Position numbers and translations under genes: made by a program
Source of the DNA: Sialis fuliginosa
Taxonomy: Eukaryota; Arthropoda; Insecta; Megaloptera; Sialidae
Assembly: GCA_961205875.1 (NCBI GenBank)
Contig: OY540820.1
Location: forward strand, 6,386,001 to 6,450,000
Length of the DNA stretch: 64,000 bases
Reading direction: 5' to 3'
Shown: positions 21,189 to 32,872 of the stretch, piece by piece
Layout of the letters: every line of letters begins with the position of its first letter
Numbering within the stretch: the stretch's first letter is position 1
Notes under the pieces: generated by a model
What the model saw: the letters and a program-made list of their open reading frames with translations, nothing else
Told to the model about the DNA's origin: nothing
The model's database searches: none

Positions 21189-23425
21189 ATGCTAGTACGA
21201 TATGTTACTTGTTTTCTTGTGTGGGTGCTTTTACAGGTGAGTAAATTGATTATTTTTTACTTTCTTATACGGTCATTAGTAGCGCCGGCACCACTGGCGC
21301 GGGGGGGGGGGGGGGGGGGGCAGTATGAACCTAAAAAATTAAGCTGACCTAACTTTACTTGGCGTTCTTAAAATTCAAAATCGACTTCAATTTTCTTTAA
21401 TTAGATTAATAACGTATTATTTGTTAAAATAAAATAAAAATTTCATTAGGGTGCAGTAAGAACTAAATTTTTCATTTGTTGAAAATTTTAATATCCTTTT
21501 TTTTGAAAATGAAATGTTGAAAAAAAAATTTCAAAAATGTACATCAAATTATTCAAATTTGAGAGGCTCTACAGGACTTGAGAAATTTTTTTGGTCAAAT
21601 CAAATAAATGATGTTTGTAGATCAGACTTCCTGACTATTTTCACCATGTCTGTCTGTCTGTACCTAGATACTGAAATATACGAAAAAATAATCATTGAGA
21701 AATATTTCGAATTTATATTTTTTAATAAAATTGTATAAAAATTAAATGGTTAAATGGCAGAAATGAATACTTTATCGATTTTTATTTAAACTGTTCTAAT
21801 AATAATTAACTACCTTTGGTGAATTTAGCACGATGAAGCACTGTGCATTTACTTGGCAAACTTTTTTTAAACATCGGAAGCCGATGGGGCAGTAGATTCA
21901 TTCTGATTTGCGCCCCAACTTCTGGGTTTTGTGCAGTGCCGGATTAAGTCAGCGCGGGGCCTGTAGCAAATGTTATAAAGAGGCCCTTGGTAGTGGCGTC
22001 ACAAGGAGGGAGGGGGGTGACACCCGGGGTGAAAATTAATAGTTACTATACTAAAACATTACTTATACAAACAAACTTTTCTTAATTTAATGTGGGAAAA
22101 TTTAGAAAAATCAGAGATCGGAGCTTTAAAAATCAATTTTTTGATAAAATCAAATCGAGATCGGAAACCCTAAAATTAAATTATTAATTACTGTAGATTT
22201 GGACACCCCGTATCAACCACTGGACGATAGGTGGTAAATCCAATAAGAGATATTTCTTCGCAAAGCCGCGGGGCCCGTAACATTTACTACTCCTGCTACG
22301 TAGCTAATCCGGCACTGGTTTAGTGGGGTTATGACAATATTTTTAATTTAGAATTTTTTCATAGACGGAAGCGACAAAGATAGGTCTGATGAACGGTCAC
22401 GTGCGAGTCAAGTTTCCCAAGATAACGACTGGCGATATAACTAACAATGTGGCAGTATACGTACACGTACATTGCCGGCCCAACGGCGAGGTGGTTAGCG
22501 GGGAGGTCTACACACCCTACGAGGCGACGCCCGTATATCAGCAGACCTCGCACGGTCAAACGGCCGCGACCAACATGTGGTCGAAACTACCCTTCTTACA
22601 GGTATTAGATGTTATGAAAAATATTGTTTTGGCATCTACACAACATACTGTTTACTAGTATGTATATACATGTTATCGGCAATATATGTAATTCAGGCAT
22701 TCTATATAATTCCAAGGAATTCTATACAATGCCTAACGATTTTAGGCAAAGTATGAAATATTTGTTTAATAGAAAATTATATACTTATACTAGGCTATAA
22801 TATAGAACACATAGACATTCGATAGAATGCCAAGACAATATTAGGAAATGTATTAAATAAAAGACAAAATGATATTATTAAAACAAATAGATATTATTTA
22901 ATTAATTTTAAGAAGTTCAAATTCATATTATGCAAGATTTAGGTCCTTTATTGTTAAAATAACAAAATCACATAAACAATGTGTAACATTTGATATTTAT
23001 TAAAATAAATATCATATTAGTTCAGACGCATATTAAGTAAAACTGTGTTAAATCTGGTTTATATTAATTTTTAAAATTTAAAGATAGATAATGTCATTTT
23101 GGACTTAACTCAATTTTGATTGATACCACATTTGTGCTCAGCAGGGCAGAATTGGGCTCATAATTTTCCATCTCGGGCCACTAAAGTCCGTCACTAAAAA
23201 AGATAATATTATAATTATATTTAAATGTTTCAGGGAAAGCAAATTTCAATTGGCGATACCATGGAACTCCTTTCGGGATTACTACAAGCTAAAGAACATG
23301 GGGAAGAGGTCTACGTTCAGGAGGTAGATCCAGCCAGATATCGAAGACTAGCAGCAAGAGCTGCAAGGCAACAGAGGTTACCCCAGAGGAAAAGAATGGT
23401 ATTCGAACAACAGTTGATAGAATGA
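21189..23425 (+). CDS. Small secreted protein, three exons, unknown function
   Basis: Exons are 21189-21236 (16 codons), 22365-22601 (79 codons) and 23234-23425 (63 codons plus stop). All introns are phase 0 with GT-AG ends, giving 158 aa. Exon 1 is a hydrophobic signal peptide (MLVRYVTCFLVWVLLQ). The mature part has a beta-rich segment (NNVAVYVHVHC) with one Cys, then TNMWSKLPF. The last exon is helical and strongly basic near the end (RYRRLAARAARQQR, then PQRKRM). The dibasic KR could be a processing site. I do not recognise the family. It has complex, non-repetitive composition and higher GC in its exons than its surroundings, which supports a real gene under selection. AATAAA follows at 23481. 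Intron 1 is a sink for repeats (poly-G, repeat fragments, a hAT element). Confidence 0.75.
21301..21320 (+). repeat. Poly-G homopolymer, 20 bases
   Basis: Twenty consecutive G lie in intron 1 of the small secreted gene, preceded by GGCGC. The length is likely to be unreliable in sequencing. It could form a G-quadruplex. Confidence 0.85.
21934..22317. mobile_element. hAT-type element with CAGTGCCGGATTA termini, in an intron
   Basis: The left end CAGTGCCGGATTA (21934) pairs with TAATCCGGCACTG (to 22317). The flanks GTTTTGTG (21926-21933) and GTTTAGTG (22318-22325) are an 8-bp target duplication with one mismatch. Sub-terminal GCGCGGGGCC / GCGGGGCCCG also pair. The middle holds a fragment of another repeat (GGGTGACACCCGGGGTG). 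It lies wholly in intron 1 of the gene at 21189. Confidence 0.75.
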
Positions 23426-24656
23426 ACTTTATACTTACATATTTATATATTTATTGTTTATAAACATGCAGAAAAAGATAAATAAACAATTCATATCAAA
23501 TATAAAATGTTATAAAAATTTAATTTATTCTTTTGTTAATTTATATTAGGGGAATCTTTAAATATTAGATACCTACTGTTAAAATGATTGTTTTAGTTAG
23601 TTTTTTACTCTTTTGTAAATAAATTTTAATACCATATAAACCATTTGTATTATTTTTCCCATGTCAGTAGTTTTAACATAACTATAATATTTACTATGAA
23701 AAAAATGAGTTATTAAAACAAGGACAGACGAAACCTTATACTAATTGGACTCATAGGTACCTACTACGGGTGGGGGTGGGTGAGGGGGGGGGGGGCGATC
23801 GGCCCCCAAGGCGTGGTACCAGGAGGCTTCCCTTCTTTTGAATATGCATTCTAGTTTCTTTTAAATTAAAGAAAATATACATTTGTTTTTTTCCAAAAAA
23901 TGTACAATATTAAAATATCTGTTACTTTAGTAAGAAATTTTTACTGAGTTTAATTTTTTGACCATAAACATTACCCAGAAATCAGAAATTATTCATAAAG
24001 GTACCAAAATTGACCCAAAATAGATTTTAACCTGCAATGATCGGCTCATATGCAACATCCTTATCCATCTTGTTATCCTTAAAAAAAACACACACACACA
24101 CACCAAATCAAGAACTTCACGAAGGAGCTGTCGGTCGAGGACAACATCCAGTCGACATAGAAAGCTATAACCAACCAAAAAATTGTTAATAGCATAGGTA
24201 AATTTTAAATCCATATAAAACATTGAAAACCCCACAATGAAAAGTGTTGAAAAATAAATATAAAGGATGTGGGGGTACTCCTGCAGGAAAAAAAAACGAA
24301 GTAAAATTTGAGTCATATTTTTTGACATTTTATTAAATGATAAGAAATTAAGCAAACATTAATTATTATTTATCATTTAAATTTTTGTAATATTTACAAA
24401 AAATATACAATTAAAAAGTATCCCATAATTTTAATATTAAGTTATTAAGGTCCATTTATTTAAGGAAACAATAAATAAAAGAAAAACTTATTTCTATTTG
24501 TTAATAAAATTATTTTCCTTCACCATATTCAAAGAATAGAGAGAGAGCTAGGTGATTATTTTTGGAAGCAGAACAAAAGAGATTAGTATGTTTTTATAGT
24601 GAGTTCATTTCAGAAAGGTGTAGAGAAATTAAATAAATACATATTTATAGATAGTA
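23426..24656. other. Intergenic spacer with simple repeats
   Basis: Follows the 3' end of the small secreted gene (AATAAA at 23481). Contains a G-rich run at about 23768-23797 and a (CA)n microsatellite at about 24088-24104. No gene is seen. Confidence 0.45.
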
Positions 24657-24664
24657 TTAAATAT

Positions 24665-24990
24665 CAGGGCTTCGAACCGGAACTGAACCGAAAATCGGAA
24701 AAACCGTTATTTTTTGCCGGAACGAAAAACGGAACCGAACCGAAATAAAAATATCGGTTTTTTCGATTCAATACTTGTTAAAATGCGCGCGTTAACATGA
24801 TCTTATTTCCCACTACTATAAAATGTTTTAAATTATGGTAGAAAATAAATTTTTAATACAAATAATTTTTTTTTAATAAACCGAAAAAACCGTTAAAACC
24901 GTTATTTATTTTCGGAACGAAAACCGGAACTGAACCGAAATATATTTTTTTACTCGACCCGAACGAAAAAAATAGCGGTTCGAAGCCCTG
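24665..24990. mobile_element. hAT-type MITE (CAGGGCTTCGAACCG), copy 2
   Basis: The left CAGGGCTTCGAACCG and right CGAAGCCCTG ends are exact inverted partners and are bounded by a perfect 8-bp target duplication, TTAAATAT (24657-24664 and 24991-24998). Its 326 bp give the undisturbed structure of the family seen rearranged at 6891-7411. Confidence 0.88.
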
Positions 24991-24998
24991 TTAAATAT

Positions 24999-25687
24999 GA
25001 CCAATTTTGGCAAGGCACTAAAATCCTGGCAGAATACAAAAATACGAATCTTTATAATGGCCGATCTCACCGCTTAAACAGCGTTTATGGAACACATTAA
25101 AATTTAAAATTGTTGCATCAATGAATTAAGTGTTCGTTCGTTAAGTATCACCTAAATTTAAGTCCTAATCAAAGTGATACTTTAGTTCTACTTAATTTTA
25201 AAGCTGTAGGTATACAAAAATGAATGTTGTAAACATTTTTGATAAAATAATTGATGATAATGATGCAGATATAGTTTATATAGTAAGCCAAGTTTATTCT
25301 AGATATATAACCATTTTCATGATATGTCAAAGTTCACCTTTTCAAAACTGTTTCGTTTAATAATGCCTTTAGTGTTGGTTTTGCTAGCACGTTTGAAAAA
25401 TAGACAAATCCACAATTTATATTCAAAATTACTCTGATATAAACGAGTATCTTTATTCTGTTACATAAACCAAGGTTTAATTACCTCTGATACAAATAAA
25501 TGATAAACTGGCACCATAGTAACGTAAAATTTAGGTTCAACTTAAGATTAAGGAACACTTAGTTAAGGAATAGAAATAAGTATGAGCGGTGAGACCGCGA
25601 GAGTTATAAAAATTGAGGCTTTGTAAATGCAAATACGTTATAAAAACATTTTGAAATTTAAAATAAATCGGGAAATCTAATTTTATA
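24999..25687. other. AT-rich spacer, nothing seen
   Basis: No gene, no tandem structure. AT-rich throughout. Confidence 0.45.
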
Positions 25688-26165
25688 TACACCAATACCT
25701 CGCTTTGCGTCGCTTCGTTTTGCGTTTTTTCGAAGTTGCGTCGCTGCTGAATTAGTACTAATTTTCACTGTGCGTCGTTAGATTTTCGAAGTTGCGTTGT
25801 TTTGGGTTCGAGTCTTTAATTTTGGCGCCATGCCATCAAAACTCGGGGATTCCCTTTCTAACTTTTTTTGTTTTTTGTATGTATGTAATTTTATAAATTA
25901 ATTGAATTTTTTATTTTGTTTTAATCGAATTTGTTTTTTTTTTTGTTTTTTGTATGTATGTAATAAAATTTTATATTATTTTTGTTTTTTAAATGTTTAC
26001 TTTGTTCAATTTTCTTTTTAAACAGTAGTATTTCCGTAACCCTGGAACCTATCTTCGATCTTTACATGATTTGCTATAGAAAATCTTAATTCACTTTGCG
26101 ACGTTTCAATTTGCGTCGTGTTTTTTTGGAACGTAACCACGACGCAAAGTGAGGTATTGGTGTAT
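25688..26165. mobile_element. TA-flanked MITE with CACCAATACCTC termini
   Basis: The left end TACACCAATACCTCGCTTTG (25688) matches, inverted, the right end CAAAGTGAGGTATTGGTGTA (to 26165), with GCGTCG / CGACGC continuing inward. Taking the outer TA as target duplication fits a Tc1/mariner-like or related class. The interior is striking for repeated 'TTGCGTCG' and 'TTCGAAGTTGCGT' motifs and for a duplicated 'TTTTTTGTATGTATGTAAT' phrase. Confidence 0.7.
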
Positions 26166-26667
26166 TGAATTTAACTTCTCAAATATGGACCAAACGCCAG
26201 TCTCCTTTTAGTATTTGATTTTTAAAATTTCCACTTGATTTTTCTGTTTTTCTTCATCTCTTCACATACTTACTTTAAATCATTAATAAAATTATTTTAC
26301 TACGACCAAATAAATAAATAAAATATTTTGCGTTTCAACTACCAACTATTTATAAAAACAAAACACTACATAAACAAAAACAACGCATTATCTGATATCA
26401 AAATCGATCACGCACTTGATTCCTTTATCAAATATTTCTTTATAATTCCAATAAATAAATCAAAAATAAAATCAAACCTGACCCTTGCAATAAAGAAGCC
26501 TTCACACGGAAGTGCCATTCAAACAGCAACAACAAAAAATCCCTCAATGTCGAGGTGTCGTCGAAAAGTGCTGACTTTGAAACAAACGCAGTTTTAGTTA
26601 TTTAATAACAAAACACTATAATTTAAACAACAAATAAATACTACGTCGCTATTGTTAACTGTGGAGG
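26166..26667. other. Upstream region of the Cys/Ser-Gly-rich gene
   Basis: AT-rich. A Lys/Asn/Thr-rich open frame at 26328-26597 looks like AT-rich chance sequence. It presumably holds the upstream regulatory region of the gene at 26757. Confidence 0.35.
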
Positions 26668-26675
26668 TATAAAAA
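26668..26675 (+). promoter_or_regulatory. TATA box of the gene at 26757
   Basis: TATAAAAA lies 89 bp before the ATG. A TTCATAC initiator-like site follows at about 26694. Confidence 0.65.
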
Positions 26676-26756
26676 GTCAAATTCACGTCTATTTTCATAC
26701 AGTCGAACAGTTGTCATTATTTGGACAACTTGTATATTGAAGAGTACGCTTCAACG

Positions 26757-28960
26757 ATGGTAGCTAAAGTAATAATCGGATTGGGCTTAGCCCTGTTGTT
26801 CATATCGCAGGTACGTTCTATTGTGAAATAGGAAAATAAGAAAATCGATTAAGAGCATACACGCAAAAGTAATTTTGAATTTTATTGAAATTAAACTTCT
26901 CAATATAATTTTCTTTCTTTGGAAGGGGTATCTTTTTTGTGAGCATACTTACAATAGTTTTTAATTTTATTTTAATTATCCTTCTCGTTTTAAATTTATA
27001 TTCTTTTTAGGAGGAGGGGGAGGGGAGATTTAATAAATTGCAGCAAAATATTTAGTTCTTAATGTATGTTCTTTAAGCCTAAAAAAATCAAATACCGATT
27101 TTTCCTGTACTTTACAAGCAAAAAATAATTTAAAATAATTTTGAAAAAACTTTTTTGACTATGTATGGATCTGATTAATGTTAAGAATATCAAAATTATT
27201 TTTTTTTAAATGTTAAGCCTCTATAAAATATTTAAAAAATAAGAGATATTGAAATTTTAAATATAACCATAAATAGAGAAGGAAAAATGGTAATTTTCAC
27301 ATTTTCATCCCTCATGCTAATTGAAATTTTAACCATAGCGTTGTACTAGTAACAGTTTTGTATTAAGAAGGAAGTATATTGTAGTTATAAAATGGTGTAT
27401 TTCACTTCCTATTTAACTGTTTACTATTTGTTTATAAATAAATAAATAATAATATACACTGTAAAAAAATCCAGCAGTCTTCTTCCACACTGGGGTATTA
27501 CAGAATTTTTTTTAACAATAAACCGCGATCAGAAACTCTTTGAACGAATACTAAAAATGGCTCTACCCAAAAAATATTGCTTCAAATCAATCGCTTTTTA
27601 TTATATAATATTATATGTATTTTACAGGCCGCTTCATCTCATTTGTGCCCAACATGCGGTCTTACATCCGGTTCCGACGCTTGCGGTTGCCAAGCTAGCG
27701 TCGTGCGGCCCGTCAGACCCCAGCGCATCCAACACGCTGGACCACGTGTTGTGTGCACCAAGATACCCGGTGTAGAACGTCTGCGCCCCATCGGAGACGC
27801 GTGCTCATGTGGTGCCAGTATCGTATCTCCCGCCTACGTGCCCAAACAACGATGCTCATCTTGCCAATCTAGATTACAACAGGTTTGTAAAGTATAAATA
27901 AACTGCCCTGGTCGGCATAAGACTTTTTTTATACATCATGATACAGAAGAAATTACATTAGTTTAACACTTTCTTACATTACATTAATTGTTGTTTTTAT
28001 TAATGTTCGAGACATATTTTAATTCTATTCTGTGATTTTATTTCAAAGAATATACAAGAACCTTAAGTTTAAAATCTCATGTCTGTAAGTCTCACCGTTT
28101 TGGCTGTAGAGCGTTCACAGACACACACACACACAGACGTCATTAATTGTTGTTTTTGTTAATGTTCGAGATATATTTTAATTCTATTCTGCGATTTTAT
28201 TTCAAAGAATATACAAGAACCTTAAGTTTAAAATTTCATGTCTGTAAGTCTCACCGTTTTGGCTGTAGAGCGTTCACAGACACACACAGACGTCATTGAG
28301 ATAAGGGTCGTACGTGATTCAGGGACCCTCAATACGTGTAATTCCGTTAAAATCTCGAGTTAGATTTTTTCATGAACACTATACTTTATTATACAGTACA
28401 TTTCATGTATGTATAAAAAAGTAAAAATACGTGAAAGTATTTTAAATCGATATTGCTGATGGATAAAAGTACCAATATATTTTTGCCTATCACGTTCAAA
28501 AGTTTTATAATTTTGTATTGTGATACGGAGTAAAGAAAAAAAAATCTTTTTGATTTGTATTGCTTTCCTGTACATGTTAGATACATCAATTTAAATACAT
28601 TATTTACTTAGACACACTAAAGGATGCCCTTTAATATTTAGTGTCTTTTTATTGCTAAAATATTGAATAATTCATTTAAATTTCTTACGAGTCTTTCGAT
28701 ATTAACAAACAAAACAGATAAATACGTTAGTATAATTGTATTATATTTTAAATCCCGTACAGATCTACCCTCATTCCAATATCGGAAGTAGAATTGGACA
28801 CCACATTGGAAGCATTGTTGACAGCGGTATTGACATTGCCCGCAGTGTAGAGATCTCTAGTGGGGGTAGGAGCTATGAGTCCAACATAGAAATAGACTCA
28901 CACCATTATAACCATCATAATTTCCACAATCATCATCGCCCGTGTTCCAGTGAAAATTAA
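26757..28960 (+). CDS. Probable short isoform of the same gene, alternative terminal exon
   Basis: Exons 1 and 2 as in the long form, then 28763-28960 (preceded by CCCGTACAG) which opens in the right phase (0) after exon 2 and gives 65 residues before TAA, for 168 aa in total. The tail has a patterned, non-random sequence: IGSRIGHHIGSIVDSGIDIA followed by a His/Asn-rich stretch (HHYNHHNFHNHH) and a final RPCSSEN. An AATAAA (about 29019) follows within 60 bp. A gene starting independently between 28961 and 29233 to serve the downstream exons is not apparent. The two exon sets are therefore best read as alternative 3' ends. A two-gene arrangement with a missed exon is the alternative. Confidence 0.5.
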
Positions 28961-30373
28961 TAATTAATTGATATCGAATAATGTAGTCTTAAAAGTGTAT
29001 AATCAGGGGGTTTCTGTAAATAAATGCACATAAATGACATACATTATTGTAATTATAAAAATTACAGTAAAATAAATTTTGTTAGCCATCATAAACCGAT
29101 TTTTACAATTTTATCCCTCCCTCCAGAATTAATTGAAATTAAAACCACTAATTACTAAATACAGCTAATCGGATTTTACTTATATTCACTAAAATACTCA
29201 CAAAACTAACATTTTGTTACTAATCTCAACCAGGCCATCGAATCGTCGGTCCCGTACGGCTACAGCAGTGGTGGATACTCATCAGGCCTTCTGCAAGCAC
29301 CATCTGCTTTAAACAGCTTCGAGCCTGAAGAAACTGGTGGTGAATACGAATACAGCAACTCAGGATATAACTCAGGATACTCTTCGGGATCTTCATCTAG
29401 CAACTACATCCAAGACGACTACAACTACTATGGACCACAACAACCCATTGCCCCTGCTGATGCCGTGTCACTCACATTGGCCTATGGTCTCCAACAACAG
29501 GCTGCAAGAAGCGTACCAGAAGAACGTTTAGCTTTCGGGTTCAGAACAATTCCAAAAGACTCACCAATCCAAAAGGTTAGTATTTATTATACCCTATGAG
29601 TTTCTATAAATTGATTTATTTTCTTCTTCTAGAAAATCAATGATATTCCTGAAGAACGCTTATACACTGTCGACCGTCAAATTGTTGAATTGAAACCAGT
29701 CCCACGTGGATATGGATGTGGTTCAGCCACTCTTGAACAAGAAGCTGTCGAAGACCTTCTCCAACAGCAACAAGATGAACTGGAACTCCAAGATGAAGGA
29801 GTCAATGCCGGACAAGCTTACTTAAGCTATCGCGATATTGGATACGTCCCAGAAAGAGGTTTGTAAAATTACATTGATCATTCATTGTTCCAAATACAAA
29901 TCAAATATTATCTTCCAGCCAAAAGTTCCCCCCAATTCATCGTCAACACTGGTATCAATGAAGCTAACTACGACGAAATCTCTGGTTCCCGTACCGTCTG
30001 CAATGATGGATATATCCCCGGAAACGTGATCAATACAAACTCGGCTGTCGAATACCTCGAAGAAGCTGACGTCAGTGATGCATACGGAAGTGATGAAGAT
30101 GATATCGAATCACCTTACTCCATCATTGGAAGCAACTACAGATCTTCAAACTATGGATCGTCCGGAAGTAGCTATGGATCATCCGGAAACAGCTATGGAT
30201 CATCCGGAAACAGCTATGGATCTTCTGGAAGCAGCTACGGATCAAGTAGCTACGGCTCTGGATATGGCTCAAGCAGCAGTTACTCAAATAGCGGTTATGG
30301 TTTAAGTGGATACGGATCGGGTAATAGCGGAATTCTTGTTCAACGTCTCTCTGGAGGATGCGGATCTCATTAA
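26757..30373 (+). CDS. Secreted Cys-rich then Ser/Gly/Tyr-rich structural protein, long form
   Basis: Exons are 26757-26810, 27628-27882, 29234-29575, 29633-29858 and 29919-30373, with GT-AG junctions and consistent phases (0, 0, 0, 1), giving 443 aa. Exon 1 is the signal peptide core (MVAKVIIGLGLALLFISQ). Exon 2 (residues 19-103) is Cys-rich with nine Cys in CPTC, CGC, CSC and CSSC patterns. Exon 3 is Tyr/Ser/Gly-rich with SGYSSG-type motifs. Exon 4 has a duplicated PEERL phrase shared with exon 3 and an acidic Gln-rich tract (LLQQQQDELELQDE). Exon 5 starts with a complex segment (one Cys) and an acidic patch (GSDEDDIE), then from about residue 363 a Ser-Gly-Tyr repeat (SYGSSGN, SYGSSGS), ending in CGSH. 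It looks like an extracellular coat or fibre protein that could be disulphide- and tyrosine-crosslinked. The family is not recognised. AATAAA is at 30614. Confidence 0.75.
27982..28297 (+). repeat. Tandem duplication of a 159-bp unit in an intron
   Basis: The unit CATTAATTGTTGTTTTT... starts at 27982 and again at 28141, with almost identical text through TTTTGGCTGTAGAGCGTTCA to ACAGACGTCATT. The copies differ mainly in the length of the (AC)n run and a few substitutions, so the duplication is recent. It lies in intron 2 of the gene at 26757. Confidence 0.85.
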
Positions 30374-32804
30374 GTGGTAGATTATATCTATGCAGTTAGT
30401 TTGTTTAAGACCACGTTTTCAAATTGGTAGAATTGGTGGTGGAAAATAACCATATTTGTAATGAATCATGGTTAGTTTTTTCCATCTTGATGATTGTTCT
30501 ACTGATTGCTGAAAATAGTGGTTTTAAATGAAGCTGGTATATTTTGTTGAAACCTGTAACCATCATTTGCCTATTTTGTGATGTAAAAAATTGTTGTTTA
30601 TTGTTAAATATCAAATAAATCGTTGTTCAACTGTTTAATACTTTTTAATTTTTTCCTGTTCATTAAAAATTTTTAATGATACTTTTAAATATTTTATTTT
30701 TGTGGAATTTATAAAAAAAACAATGTACCAACATATCTTAGTGATATCAGAGTAGACGACAGTCAAAAGGCCTAATATTTACGATTTAAAAAACATTCAT
30801 ATATAACTTTTGTACGTGTCTTTTAATCTTATAAAATGTTACACTTACTCAGTTTAATTTTGACAATAAAATATATAAAAGGCACGTACTAACGTAGATA
30901 ATAATAACATTACTATTTACTTTAGTCTTTGTGTGAAATCTTATATAAAAACCGCCAATTTAAATTCTTGTTCATTATTCATAACATTAAAATGGAATTT
31001 TACAAAATTTGCTCTTGTTTTTTGTATCAATAGGTACTACTACTAGCAAATACTAAGGTAAATTATTCACAAATCAAATTGGCAAAGATTTTTTTTGGTT
31101 TTCTGGAGTACTTTACTAATTAAGTACTCTGGTACCATCAATTGCAAATCGACATAATGTGAACGTAGAACTAAATAACTCGCTTATATAATTATATATT
31201 TCAGCTACAAGACACACCACCTAGATCTATAATTACATTTATAGGAAAGCCTATAACTATCATATTATTCGCGTATATTTTACCATTGAATTAAAGCTTT
31301 ACAAAATTTAAAAAAAATTAAAATAACAAGCTTCAAAATTGATGTGATGAATTGAATTAAATAAGAAACTATCCTAAATTAAAATCAGAAATATTTTACT
31401 CGCAATAAATAAATTTAATAAACATTTAGAACCACACATGATTATATTATAAAATATTTAATTATTAAGTGAAACGTATTTATTGATAATATCTAAATAT
31501 TATATTAGAATTACCAATATGTATTTTTATAACAACATGTATCTGACTTTATTATTCAATATGGTTTAATTACTTCAATACCCCTTAAACAGGCCTGTCT
31601 AATCGATTATCATATAAACATAAAATATTAAGAGCTTTCTAGTAGCGAAACTCAAACATCAAAATTGGTTGAGTAGTTTTGTATCACTTCGGAAAAACCA
31701 AACAAAAAGATAGACAGACAAAAATACTAAAAACTATCAAAATGGATTAATTAATATTGCCTGTAAAAAATACATATTTAACATAAGGTAACATTGATTT
31801 GTATATCTATTATACATACCAAAATACACAACGATATCGAAAATGACTCTTTAAAAGTTCAATTCATATAAAAATAAAAGCAAACTAACCATTTGGTATT
31901 TCCATGCCACGTACAGAAAACACCAAGAACATACCCCAAGCTATAACTTTAAATTAACCTAAATCTCACCTTTCGGAGATAAGAAAGGAAATGTTATAAC
32001 ATTAAATATAATTTAGTTATGAAAGAAATTTAAATACATCTAGAATACGTCAATTATAAAAATCCTTTTTTTTAATTGAAATTTTTGAAAAACTAAAAAA
32101 TTTCAGAAATATACGAAAATAATAATTAAGTCTGGACCATGGGTCAGGACCGTATCAAACAAATTTAAAATTTTTATTTTCTAATTAAATTGTATAAATA
32201 AAAATAAAAACGTTGGTATTTGTTATACATTTTATTACAAAGTAATGAATCCATACATTTTTATTTGATAAATACGTCAGAGACGTATTAAAATATTTAA
32301 AATTAACAGTTTCTAATAAAACTGTATAAAAATTACCTTTAAAACTTATTATATAGAAAATCATTATAAAATAATTTAATATAAAAATAAGAATTTTTTA
32401 CAATGACCTTTTGCTCTTTTTGAAAAACATTAAAAATAATACGGGTATAATATAATATATAGACCCAGGTTTTCACCAGGAGTCTCAGGGTATGTACATC
32501 GTTTCTCCGGGTTCTGGGGTTTGTTATATAATTTGTTTATAATGACAGCCGAAGGCTGAGATCTGAGTAAATTTGAGTATTTAAATATTGCTCGATTAGG
32601 AGTTAGGTGCACCCAGTTTTTAATATTTACCCTAAAACAACACAGTCAGAAGTTAAGATAATACTGTTATCCAATATTTTGTACTAGCACGTTAGAGAGA
32701 TACAACGTAGCCAAGAAGTTTAAGAATTGCATGAAGTCATAAGAAAATAATTGATAAATGCATTGTTATTATTTGATAGAGCATTACTCATTACTGAATA
32801 ATAC
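30374..32804. other. Intergenic spacer
   Basis: Begins with the 3' UTR of the gene at 26757 (AATAAA at 30614). About 32454-32600 (ACCAGGAGTCTCAGGG... GCCGAAGGCTGAGATCTGAG) is a fragment related to the repeats at 56166 and 60926. AT-rich otherwise, no gene. Confidence 0.45.
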
Positions 32805-32812
32805 TATATATA
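32805..32812 (+). promoter_or_regulatory. TATA box of the gene at 32873
   Basis: TATATATA with a TCACT initiator-like site at 32831. Confidence 0.5.
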
Positions 32813-32872
32813 CAAAGTGTTATAGAGTGTTCACTATTTTCAATAAGAAAACTTTGGCATGTAAACGTCAAA

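Noticed and set aside
21301..21320. Poly-G run as a functional element
   Set aside because: Intronic homopolymer next to repeat fragments; its length is probably unreliable and no function can be argued.
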